Below, in pieces: positions 6,362 through 12,065 of a stretch of DNA of 30,369 nucleotides. The position numbers and the translations under genes were made by a program. The notes beneath the pieces were generated by a model. It was not told the DNA's origin and did no database searches. It saw nothing but the letters and a program-made list of their open reading frames with translations. Source of the DNA: a virus; IMG/VR virus record IMGVR_UViG_3300042261_001206, positions 1 through 30,369 of that record; one strand, written 5' to 3'. Position 1 is the stretch's first letter. Each line of letters opens with the position of its first letter.

Positions 6362-6567
6362 TGAATCACCCTCAAAGTTTCACTGTCTAAAGGATAATGC
6401 CCTGATGCTAACATGCCCCGAATAAAAACTGGATGCTGTAAATCAAGGAACAATTCAAGCCTACTGTCTTTATCAATAATGCCTCTTAATATAAGGATTT
6501 TATTAATTTCTATTGCTTTTTCTTGGTCTTCTGGAGATAATGTGTTAAAATCAGTGGTACCCGCCAT
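6358..6567 (-). CDS. Hypothetical 69-residue protein
   Basis: Not recognised; soluble, helical, slightly acidic (LSPEDQEKAIEINKILILRG). GGAGG lies in the upstream gene's last codons, whose stop immediately precedes this ATG (TAAATG). It is more GC-rich than the genes to its left. Function unknown. Confidence 0.7.
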   Translation of the reverse strand: MAGTTDFNTLSPEDQEKAIEINKILILRGIIDKDSRLELFLDLQHPVFIRGMLASGHYPLDSETLRVIQ

Positions 6568-6717
6568 TTAGTTCGCCTCCAGGATGTTTTTCTGCAATTC
6601 CTTTTCAATATCATCAATTGCGTTAAATAAAATCTGCTCTTTAGCCTTAAGATAATCCCTATGCGACATTTTGCCTGATAAACTATGGAATTTTAATAAT
6701 ATCAGTTCAATAATCAT
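6568..6717 (-). CDS. Hypothetical 49-residue helical protein
   Basis: Begins MIIELILLKFHSLSGKMSHR, followed by a long amphipathic helix (YLKAKEQILFNAIDDIEKEL). GGAGGTAGT lies just before the ATG, a strong site. Ends directly against the next gene, whose Shine-Dalgarno site it encodes. Not recognised. Confidence 0.65.
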   Translation of the reverse strand: MIIELILLKFHSLSGKMSHRDYLKAKEQILFNAIDDIEKELQKNILEAN

Positions 6718-6744
6718 AATACTACCTCCAAAAAAAATGAGAAG

Positions 6745-6783
6745 AGAGTGTTTGTTTTTGAAAAAAACAAATTAAAACACTCT
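6745..6783 (-). terminator. Long hairpin at the end of the 95-residue gene
   Basis: Inverted repeat AGAGTGTTT (6745-6753) / AAACACTCT (6775-6783), whose loop can pair further through TTTGTTTTT and AAAAACAAA. It covers the last codons of the gene read leftwards. No strong T-run follows, so it could stabilise or process the transcript rather than end it. Confidence 0.45.
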
Positions 6784-7059
6784 ACCCTGTTGCCTCTGAT
6801 TCTGATTCTGATACTGTCTCTGAGGTGCTTTGTAATCCTCAGGAACAGGTTTACCGTCAGATACGGTTTCTAAAATGTTTTCTCCGATAGGAATAGTCAA
6901 GGTTTTGTTCATTGGCTCGCCGTTAATTTCAACCTTACTTTTAACGATGATTTTATTCTGTGCAAATTTTATAAAACCTACACCGTCTACGCCTACTTCA
7001 TATTGTGCCAGCACTTCTTTCGTGGCTGGATCTACGATTTTTGCTCCTCGTGCTACCAT
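6772..7059 (-). CDS. Hypothetical protein with beta-rich core and Gln/Asn-rich tail
   Basis: Not recognised; 95 residues from ATG 7059. Strands alternate through ILETVSDG, then a disordered tail rich in Gln, Asn and Arg (QRQYQNQNQRQQGRVF). A small beta-barrel followed by a polar tail recalls single-strand-binding proteins, but the barrel is too short to claim that. AAGGAAGTG precedes the start; a GTG three codons earlier (7068) is closer to that site than is usual. A structured leader with an inverted repeat lies upstream. Confidence 0.7.
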   Translation of the reverse strand: MVARGAKIVDPATKEVLAQYEVGVDGVGFIKFAQNKIIVKSKVEINGEPMNKTLTIPIGENILETVSDGKPVPEDYKAPQRQYQNQNQRQQGRVF

Positions 7060-7081
7060 TCTTTTCACTTCCTTTTTGTAT

Positions 7082-7120
7082 TCATAGATAATATGTTTTC
7101 CAATAAGAAAACATCTATGA
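7082..7120. repeat. Two-part inverted repeat upstream of the 95-residue gene
   Basis: Outer arms TCATAGAT (7082-7089) and ATCTATGA (7113-7120) enclose inner arms ATGTTTTC (7093-7100) and GAAAACAT (7107-7114) with a 6-nt centre; inner and outer arms share two bases on the right. It lies about 25 nt before the gene start, so operator or 5'-leader hairpin are both possible. Confidence 0.45.
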
Positions 7121-7220
7121 TATTTAATTCGATTTTAATGATTTATTTTCTATAATAATGATAATGTTTTTATCGCAGTGGGTCACTGGAACTCCGGTGG
7201 GAGACCAACCTTCTTTTCCA

Positions 7221-7251
7221 ACAAAAAACAGAGCAGGGATTAGACCCTGCT
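7221..7251 (-). terminator. Intrinsic-type terminator of the 298-residue gene
   Basis: On the minus strand AGCAGGG, a 6-nt loop and CCCTGCT form a 7-bp stem (7232-7251) followed closely by TTTTTT. The stop codon lies in the loop. The 131-nt stretch 7121-7251 otherwise shows no gene. Confidence 0.65.
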
Positions 7252-8136
7252 ACTGCTAAGTTGGTTAGGAGTTGATATGGCTTTATGACTGTTATAGTTA
7301 CGAACTATTGAATTCACCTTTTTAATGACTTCTTCATCATCAATTGTAATGTCTCTGTATGACTTGAATGTATAACCATTGATATATGGTGCATTATAGA
7401 TATTAACTTGTACATTGAAAGTGCTTCTAATCCAGGTTCTTATGAAGTTCTCACTGTTCTTATTAAAGGTGTCAATATTCCATTGTTTACCGTTATATTT
7501 AGCGGGTATGTACAACTTCTTATTACCTTGATGATATACCCATTTAAACTGTGACATTTGTTTATTGTAGTACTTATTGTATTGTGGTGCAAATATCTTG
7601 ATAGATACGCGTTGGTCGTTGCTTGTTACACATGTAAGGTCAAGATATAGCAACTTATCCTGTACATCTTGTATGTATGAAGGGTCACCCATGTATGTAG
7701 TCACCCTATCTGTATGTTTACGCTGTACTTTATTCAATTGATATGTGTCTGATATATTAGGGTTAGTTCTTATAATATCACCTTTGTTATTGAATTGATG
7801 ATTAGGTCTGAATGCAAAGTATGGATTGTCAAGTTCATTGTCAGATAACCAATGTTCTACTACATCTATTACCCATAAACAAGACTTATGGGATTTATTA
7901 AGAGATGCAGGTTGAGATATATTAGAATCATCAGGGAATGAATCATCAGTTTCGCTATTTAAGAATCGATAATCATCCCTTGATACAAAAGGATTTTTAT
8001 CTTCAAACAAAGCAAATTGACCTTCATACAATTCTTCTGTTTCCTCATCTGTTTCATAAGACATCCATTTTTCCTGTTTTATAGGAATCTGTTCATCCAG
8101 TTCATTCATTTCATCTACTTCTACTATAGTTGTCAT
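7240..8136 (-). CDS. Hypothetical 298-residue protein of the accessory array
   Basis: Not recognised. The N-terminal 80 residues are very acidic (Glu/Asp-rich) and likely disordered. The rest is rich in Asn, Tyr and Lys with aromatic strands (FKWVYHQGNKKLYIPAKYNG) and looks like a folded beta-rich domain. Start set at ATG 8136, 6 nt after GAGGTG of the shared leader; an upstream TTG would lie in that leader. It is the last and largest gene of the array and ends in its own terminator. No membrane segment or catalytic motif seen. Confidence 0.75.
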   Translation of the reverse strand: MTTIVEVDEMNELDEQIPIKQEKWMSYETDEETEELYEGQFALFEDKNPFVSRDDYRFLNSETDDSFPDDSNISQPASLNKSHKSCLWVIDVVEHWLSDNELDNPYFAFRPNHQFNNKGDIIRTNPNISDTYQLNKVQRKHTDRVTTYMGDPSYIQDVQDKLLYLDLTCVTSNDQRVSIKIFAPQYNKYYNKQMSQFKWVYHQGNKKLYIPAKYNGKQWNIDTFNKNSENFIRTWIRSTFNVQVNIYNAPYINGYTFKSYRDITIDDEEVIKKVNSIVRNYNSHKAISTPNQLSSSRV

Positions 8137-8163
8137 ATACAACACCTCATTTTTTTTTATAAT

Positions 8164-8295
8164 TCAATTAATATGATTTAACTTTTTATATATTTCATGA
8201 TTAGGGTCTTTAGATGTAGACCCTATAATCTTAACATCTTCACATGTACGAATTCTACTATACAGTAATGAATATATGATGCCATTGATTACCAT
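8164..8295 (-). CDS. Hypothetical 43-residue protein
   Basis: Begins MVINGIIYSLLYSRIRTCED and continues with a polar half (STSKDPNHEIYKKL). GTGAGGTG precedes the ATG. It overlaps the stop of the upstream small membrane protein and ends just before the leader copy of the next gene. Not recognised. Confidence 0.55.
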   Translation of the reverse strand: MVINGIIYSLLYSRIRTCEDVKIIGSTSKDPNHEIYKKLNHIN

Positions 8296-8408
8296 ACTAA
8301 ACACCTCACTATAAATGAATAATATTTTTTAATCAGTGGTTTTGATAATATCACTAACCAGAAAGGGGTTAAGGCCAGGGCAATAGGGCCTATATAGGAA
8401 AGGTCCAT
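8289..8408 (-). CDS. Small single-helix membrane protein
   Basis: A 39-residue protein whose ATG at 8408 overlaps the stop of the upstream gene (TAATG). Residues 5-22 (YIGPIALALTPFWLVILS) form a membrane helix, followed by a basic KPLIKKYY segment, suggesting an inside C-terminus. Its stop overlaps the next start (ATGGTAA). Such overlaps on both sides support translation. Function unknown. Confidence 0.55.
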   Translation of the reverse strand: MDLSYIGPIALALTPFWLVILSKPLIKKYYSFIVRCLVW

Positions 8409-8758
8409 TATATCAACCTCTGTTGAGTTTTATGGAAATCTAAATCAGCAACGATATCATAAGAAGAAGGAAAAACAATTCTTTCCCTTCTACCAATTTT
8501 ACTTTTATAATATCTTTCTTTTTCTTTATTCCAACTTCTAATTGTAACAAAACCTTTATTATTTTTATCTTTTAATAATATAATTAAACATTTATCAAAA
8601 TTAAATTTAAAATCTTTTCTAACCTCACCCCTATATAATCTATCATTATCTTTAAATTCATCACTTAAACTACTAATCCTACTAACATCAACTCTTACAA
8701 TTTTTAAACTTTTTAAATCTATATTAAACATCTTATCCCACATTCTATAAAACTTCAT
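8408..8758 (-). CDS. Hypothetical basic 116-residue protein
   Basis: Not recognised. Lys/Arg- and Asp-rich with strands such as CLIILLKDK and GFVTIRSW, so probably a compact alpha/beta protein. Start set at ATG 8758 because the leader's GAGGTG is 6 nt upstream. First of three overlapping genes sharing one leader copy. Extremely low GC compared with the repeat island to its right. Confidence 0.65.
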   Translation of the reverse strand: MKFYRMWDKMFNIDLKSLKIVRVDVSRISSLSDEFKDNDRLYRGEVRKDFKFNFDKCLIILLKDKNNKGFVTIRSWNKEKERYYKSKIGRRERIVFPSSYDIVADLDFHKTQQRLI

Positions 8759-8794
8759 ACACAACACCTCATTTTTTTTTAATTCAATAAAAGA

Positions 8795-8899
8795 TTATAT
8801 AAGTCTACTGCCATAGTAGATATGACAATGACTTATATGTGAGTACAAATAGATATGTTCGGCTATTTGCACACCTAAGTAACTGATTACTATAGACAC
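8795..8899 (-). CDS. Possible 34-residue peptide
   Basis: Starts at GTG 8899, about 7 nt after GAGGTG of a leader copy: SIVISYLGVQIAEHIYLYSH and on to GSRLI. Supported only by the leader and an open frame; it could instead be an untranslated leader RNA. Confidence 0.4.
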   Translation of the reverse strand: MSIVISYLGVQIAEHIYLYSHISHCHIYYGSRLI

Positions 8900-8919
8900 A
8901 ACAAACACCTCCATTTTTT

Positions 8920-9204
8920 TTAATTCACTAAAAAACGATTAAATAAAGAAAGATAATGAGAGAGAGCAGTGGATTTGGTGATACAGGACTTCAAGCACTC
9001 CCACCAGGGGGCAGGCAGAGAACCCAGAGAGGGGCTATAGTGAGACTGCCAAGATAGGAAGAGATGGAATCCGAAGCCCGAAGGGCTGAGGCTAGATTCC
9101 GAAGCCCGAAGGGCTGAGGAGATACTAAGGGGGGACTGCCAAGATAGGGAGAGAGGGGCTATGGGGGACTGCCAAGATAGAAGAAAGAAAAAAAAATTAA
9201 TCAT
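8920..9204 (-). CDS. Doubtful 94-residue frame through the repeat island
   Basis: Its ATG overlaps the upstream stop (ATGA) after GGAGGGAG, a good translation context, but the product is a low-complexity Ser/Leu/Pro string in which LSWQS recurs three times because the DNA is repetitive. A second pair of DNA repeats is read in two different frames, which argues against selection on protein. The repeat island may have inserted into or replaced a gene here. It runs into the next leader. Confidence 0.3.
   Translation of the reverse strand: MINFFFFLLSWQSPIAPLSLSWQSPLSISSALRASESSLSPSGFGFHLFLSWQSHYSPSLGSLPAPWWECLKSCITKSTALSHYLSLFNRFLVN
9027..9180. repeat. GC-richer tandem/dispersed repeat island
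   Basis: Three families interleave. GACTGCCAAGATAG occurs at 9044, 9134 and 9167. GAGAGGGGCTAT occurs at 9027-9038 and 9151-9162. TCCGAAGCCCGAAGGGCTGAGG occurs at 9070-9091 and 9098-9119 and contains the hairpin AGCCC-GAA-GGGCT. The plus strand is purine-rich. A weaker relative of the first two families appears at about 9790-9817 (GGCTACAGGGAGACTACCAA). Spacing is irregular, so this is not a CRISPR array. The transcript of either strand could be structured. Confidence 0.7.
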
Positions 9205-9326
9205 AATAACTTACACTCCCTCCATAAACCCATACTAATCAACTCATCTTTACTTATATAAATACCTAAAAAAACACTATATTCTACAATCACATCACTC
9301 CAAAAACAAAAACTTATATCAAACAT
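9201..9326 (-). CDS. Hypothetical 41-residue protein
   Basis: Starts 5-6 nt after GAGGTG of a leader copy (MFDISFCFWSDVIVEYSVFL), then a short polar end (WRECKLL). Aromatic and hydrophobic, with one possible strand or membrane-associated segment. Its stop overlaps the ATG of the doubtful repeat-island frame. Not recognised. Confidence 0.5.
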   Translation of the reverse strand: MFDISFCFWSDVIVEYSVFLGIYISKDELISMGLWRECKLL

Positions 9327-9366
9327 ACACAAACACCTCATTTTTTTTTTAATTCATTAAAAATAA

Positions 9367-9384
9367 AGGGCCTATTTAAGGCCC
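9367..9384 (-). terminator. Terminator at the end of the Cys-rich gene
   Basis: GGGCC (9368-9372) and GGCCC (9380-9384) are complementary across a 7-nt AT loop. Read leftwards they are followed by TTTATTTTTAA. The stop codon of the gene is in the stem. Confidence 0.6.
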
Positions 9385-9584
9385 AAACAGTCACCGCCAG
9401 TGTTGTACTCATCCAAACTGTAAGGACAAGTATTGATACAACTGCAAGTTACACAGTCAGTATATCCAAAATGGTTGAAGATAGGGTTGTACTGGTCAAT
9501 AGGACCAATTACTGTCCAACAGACACGACCAGATGAATGTACTGTGTAGTACTCCCCATTATTGAATAGTTGTTCTGAATACAT
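9372..9584 (-). CDS. Small cysteine-rich protein
   Basis: A 70-residue protein with a cysteine cluster in its C-terminal half (DCVTCSCINTCP, plus one later Cys and one Cys in CWTVIGP). Spacing C-x2-C-x-C-x3-C suggests a metal site or disulfides. Start set at ATG 9584 after GGAG of a leader copy. Not recognised; it could be a small zinc-binding inhibitor, but nothing proves this. Confidence 0.65.
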   Translation of the reverse strand: MYSEQLFNNGEYYTVHSSGRVCWTVIGPIDQYNPIFNHFGYTDCVTCSCINTCPYSLDEYNTGGDCLGLK

Positions 9585-9624
9585 AGATATCAACTCCTTT
9601 TTTTTAATTCATAATAAAAAAAGA

Positions 9625-9750
9625 TTAGAGAGATTCAACTTTGTGTAAACGCTCTAACCTTGTGGACAGTTCTTCTTTAGAAAGAGCGCCAGCCTCGAAG
9701 AGGCGGACGGACCTAACTGTCAAGAGAGATACTTGGTTTGTGTTGAACAT
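9625..9750 (-). CDS. Hypothetical 41-residue protein, first of the array
   Basis: Begins 5 nt after GGAGGTG of a leader copy: MFNTNQVSLLTVRSVRLFEA, then a charged helix (SKEELSTRLERLHKVE). Probably an all-helical small protein. It is the first gene of the leader-tagged array downstream of the 9777-9970 intergenic region. Confidence 0.6.
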   Translation of the reverse strand: MFNTNQVSLLTVRSVRLFEAGALSKEELSTRLERLHKVESL

Positions 9751-9776
9751 ACAACACCTCCTATTTTTTTTAATTC

Positions 9777-9972
9777 GTTAGAAGAAAAGGCTACAGGGAG
9801 ACTACCAACTTAGTTAGGTGCGAAAGGAAGCACAGATCCATTCTACGCAGTTATATGGGGTAGTGAGCATGTAGGGTATATACAAAACTAGAATTAACAT
9901 TAACTGTATGCAGCATAAGTGAGTATTCTGACGCATATTTTGCAACATATTACATAACGTTAACTAAAATAG
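9777..9972. other. Intergenic region upstream of the accessory array
   Basis: No gene seen. It holds a minus-strand TATA-like GTATATAC (around 9876-9883) that could drive the array, two related repeats (TTAACATTAACT near 9894 and ATAACGTTAACT near 9955), a small hairpin GTGC/GCAC at 9818-9833, and a diverged copy of the repeat-island motifs at 9790-9817. A promoter or origin role is only a suggestion. Confidence 0.35.
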
Positions 9973-9998
9973 TAAAAAAAATAGGGGCAAAGCCCCTC
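9973..9998 (-). terminator. Intrinsic-type terminator of the ligase-like gene
   Basis: Minus-strand AGGGGC-TTT-GCCCCT stem (plus coordinates 9983-9997) is followed by an uninterrupted run of eight T (plus-strand TAAAAAAAATA). It lies about 35 nt after the stop codon. Confidence 0.8.
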
Positions 9999-10031
9999 AA
10001 ACAAGAAATTTTGGTGAATTATATGTAAAAA

Positions 10032-11276
10032 TTATGCCCATTTCGACTCTGGGATCTTAAAAGCAGAGTATTCTTCGTACTCTCCCTCGTATTTTATCTT
10101 ATTTTTAAATTCTAACCATGAATCTGTACCATAATGTCTAGGTAAAAGTCGTAAAATGTTACCATCTGCATCTATTTCAACAACATCTCCAAGGTCTTCC
10201 TTCTCTAAATACTCAGGATACTCGAAAACAGCCCTGCCATCACTAGTATTTAGGTAAGATTTGCGTCCACCACCCTTTCGGGAGCCGATTCTGAGCCTTA
10301 AAACCTGTGTATTTACAAGAATTTGAGCTCTTTCCAGTGTAGGATCGTATGGTGCGTTCAAATTACGTGCCACAACCGTCCCATATTCGTTGGTTGCGTC
10401 CCAAATTTGCTCCATGTTATGCAAAATAAGCCTTTCATTAGTCAATTCATGAAAGTGCCATAGTAAATTAAGCCTCTCTGAGAGAGGTCGGCGGTGAAGC
10501 CATACATCATTCCAGCATAAAACGTCCCAAATTTTCAAACCGCCAGGAGTGTTTAGCGCTTCTACAACATATGAAGCATTAATCGATGCTAGTTCGCTTT
10601 TAGCATCATCTATTTCAACGACTTCATTATTAGAATATGCTTCGAGAAGATCTGCGTCTCTGTGTATCTGGATGAGTTCATCGCTGTATGGCTCCACCGC
10701 ACAAGGGAATCTGATCTGGTTCTGTTGATCAGAAGGGTGAATGTGAATATAGGGGATACCTATAACCGGAGTAACAGGCTCAGTCTTCGCACGGGGAGCT
10801 GATATTGCGAATGACATTGCTACTGGGTCCGGTTGTAGTTTCCAAGTATCCCTAATTTCTTGCCAAAGAAGATTGCGATCCATCGCTATCTCTCTGAGTA
10901 CCTCGCTCGCTGCGTATATTGGTTTATTATTTGCTAAATTGCTGCACCACTGTCTTTCGTATGAGGTAAGACGAGATAGAATGTCGCCAATGCGATTTTC
11001 TTCGACGGCTTCGTAATATTCCTGACATGTTACTGTATTTGCGCCCGCTACTGAGGAGGCAATATCTTGTTCGGAAAGATGTACGCCTATTGGATTTAAA
11101 AGGAGTAATATTGCGTATGGGTCTTGTAGATAGCGTACAAATTCTTTCCTGCCTGTTGTTTCATAATTGTTATATACGTTTACTAGACTATAGAATAAGT
11201 TTTCTTTGTAGGGCGAAGGTCGTGGTTTCCTAGTTCGCTGAATTTTTCTTGTTGTCAGTAAGCCGTCTCTAATCAC
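10032..11276 (-). CDS. ATP-dependent DNA ligase-like protein lacking the catalytic lysine
   Basis: A 414-residue protein starting at GTG. From about residue 190 it follows the order of ATP-dependent DNA ligase motifs: VEPYSDELIQIHRDAD (ligases: E-x-K-Y-D-G-E-R-x-Q-I-H), SYVVEAL (strand before the DGE motif), IWDVLCWNDVWLHRRPLSER (ligases: F-D-x-L-Y-x-N-G...PLxxR), and YGTVVARNLNAPYDP (ligases: E-G-x-(V/M)-x-K-x-L-x-x-x-Y). The nucleotide-accepting Lys of motif I is Pro here, its Gly is Asp, and the motif V Lys is Arg, so adenylation seems impossible. The N-terminal 180 residues are unrecognised. It is GC-richer than its neighbours, transcribed from a divergent TATA promoter, and ends in a terminator. 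Fold assignment is by eye; another fold with chance similarity remains possible. Confidence 0.5.
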   Translation of the reverse strand: MIRDGLLTTRKIQRTRKPRPSPYKENLFYSLVNVYNNYETTGRKEFVRYLQDPYAILLLLNPIGVHLSEQDIASSVAGANTVTCQEYYEAVEENRIGDILSRLTSYERQWCSNLANNKPIYAASEVLREIAMDRNLLWQEIRDTWKLQPDPVAMSFAISAPRAKTEPVTPVIGIPYIHIHPSDQQNQIRFPCAVEPYSDELIQIHRDADLLEAYSNNEVVEIDDAKSELASINASYVVEALNTPGGLKIWDVLCWNDVWLHRRPLSERLNLLWHFHELTNERLILHNMEQIWDATNEYGTVVARNLNAPYDPTLERAQILVNTQVLRLRIGSRKGGGRKSYLNTSDGRAVFEYPEYLEKEDLGDVVEIDADGNILRLLPRHYGTDSWLEFKNKIKYEGEYEEYSAFKIPESKWA

Positions 11277-11292
11277 GTGTGATACTATACCG

Positions 11293-11348
11293 AGTCTTTA
11301 CTTATATACTTTTCGGTCCCAATATAGAAAACTTTATAAGTAAAGACT
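11293..11348. promoter_or_regulatory. Divergent archaeal-type promoter inside a 14-bp inverted repeat
   Basis: Perfect arms AGTCTTTACTTATA (11293-11306) and TATAAGTAAAGACT (11335-11348). Rightward: GAAAAC then TATA box TTTATAAG (11333-11340), 24 nt before the endonuclease ATG at 11365. Leftward: CCGAAAAG then TATATAAG (plus 11301-11308), 24 nt before the GTG at 11276. Neither start has a Shine-Dalgarno site. This spacing is what leaderless archaeal genes show. The shared flank TAAGTAAAGACT could also be an operator. Confidence 0.75.
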
Positions 11349-11364
11349 ATCTACGTATAATTAC

Positions 11365-11997
11365 ATGACGAAGTACGATTATAATGAGGATTTTTTTGAT
11401 GAGATTGCCGAACCTCAAGGTTGGGTTCTAGGATGGATATCCTCAGATGGTCATGTCAGAAAAGATACAAATGAGATTATTCTTAATTTACAAACTAGCG
11501 ATGTATATATATTAGAACAAATTGGACTTCTTCTTAGGAATGATAAAAAAGTACTTTATAATAATAATTATAACAAGGTTGGAATTTATTTGTGTAATAA
11601 AAAATTACGTAATGATGTTATTGATTTGGGAATTCCAGCCGGGAAAAAAAGTGATATAATAGAACCATTAGATCTTCCAAAAAAAGCTATTCCCGCTTTT
11701 TGGCAGGGAATGTTCGAGGGTGATGGAACTATTTATTATCATAAAGGAGATTCTGCTTATCATATGAAATTGACTGGCAATAAATATATGTGCCGAGGAT
11801 TCCGTGAATACTTCGGCTTTGGTGCTGGTGGTTTAAGTAGAGACCATAACTCTTATCAAACAGAAATTTACTTAGGCCGAAAACGATTCCCAAATATTTA
11901 TAATTCTCTTTATTGTGAATACAATTTACAGAATAATCTTTTTTTAAAAAGAAAACACCAAAAATTTATGGACTGTTTTAATAATTTTAATACCTAA
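11365..11997 (+). CDS. Free-standing LAGLIDADG homing endonuclease
   Basis: A 210-residue site-specific DNA endonuclease of the single-chain LAGLIDADG type. The two signature helices are WVLGWISSDGHV (residues 19-30, Asp at the active position) and AFWQGMFEGDGTI (about 111-123). Each is followed by the strand-rich half-domain expected, with a basic C-terminus (KRKHQK). No intein splice motifs and no intron-split neighbour are apparent: the genes on both sides look complete, so it appears to be an independent mobile gene between the ligase-like gene and the terminase. Leaderless start from the divergent TATA promoter. It is more AT-rich than the flanking ligase-like gene. The cleavage target cannot be told from the sequence. 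Confidence 0.9.
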   Translation: MTKYDYNEDFFDEIAEPQGWVLGWISSDGHVRKDTNEIILNLQTSDVYILEQIGLLLRNDKKVLYNNNYNKVGIYLCNKKLRNDVIDLGIPAGKKSDIIEPLDLPKKAIPAFWQGMFEGDGTIYYHKGDSAYHMKLTGNKYMCRGFREYFGFGAGGLSRDHNSYQTEIYLGRKRFPNIYNSLYCEYNLQNNLFLKRKHQKFMDCFNNFNT

Positions 11998-12000
11998 ATC

Positions 12001-12060
12001 GAAACCTTTTTAAGACCCCAGTTAAACACCTACATTCACTGTTTTTCTTGCAATAGGTGT
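12001..12060 (+). promoter_or_regulatory. Probable promoter and leader of the morphogenesis genes
   Basis: GAAACCTTTTTAAG (12001-12014) has the BRE/TATA look of the promoter at 11327, which would place the transcript start near 12038. The leader has an inverted repeat ACACCTA (12026-12032) / TAGGTGT (12054-12060); its right arm contains the GGTG that can pair with 16S rRNA just before the terminase ATG. A T-run end signal for the endonuclease gene is the alternative reading. Confidence 0.5.
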
Positions 12061-12065
12061 AACGA

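Larger units (their letters stand above)
8141..9776 (-). repeat. Six copies of a conserved leader before leftward genes
   Basis: Read on the minus strand the consensus is GAATTAAAAAAAATGAGGTG, usually followed by TTGT. Copies are at 8141-8165, 8763-8785, 8904-8926, 9332-9355, 9591-9610 and 9753-9776. Each contains an A-tract and the Shine-Dalgarno site, and each ends 5-15 nt before a start codon (genes at 8136, 8758, 8899, 9326, 9584 and 9750). The copy at 9591 has GGAGTTGAT instead of GAGGTG. No other gene in the window has this leader. Confidence 0.85.

Noticed and set aside
9027-9180. CRISPR array
   Set aside because: Repeats belong to three interleaved families with irregular gaps (28 to 90 nt) and only two or three copies each; no cas genes nearby.
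9777-9972. Replication origin
   Set aside because: Some AT-rich repeats are present, but there is no regular iteron array or replication initiator gene nearby to support it.
11365-11997. LAGLIDADG protein as part of an intein or group I intron
   Set aside because: Flanking genes are complete and unrelated in direction, and no splice-junction residues or intron core are visible.
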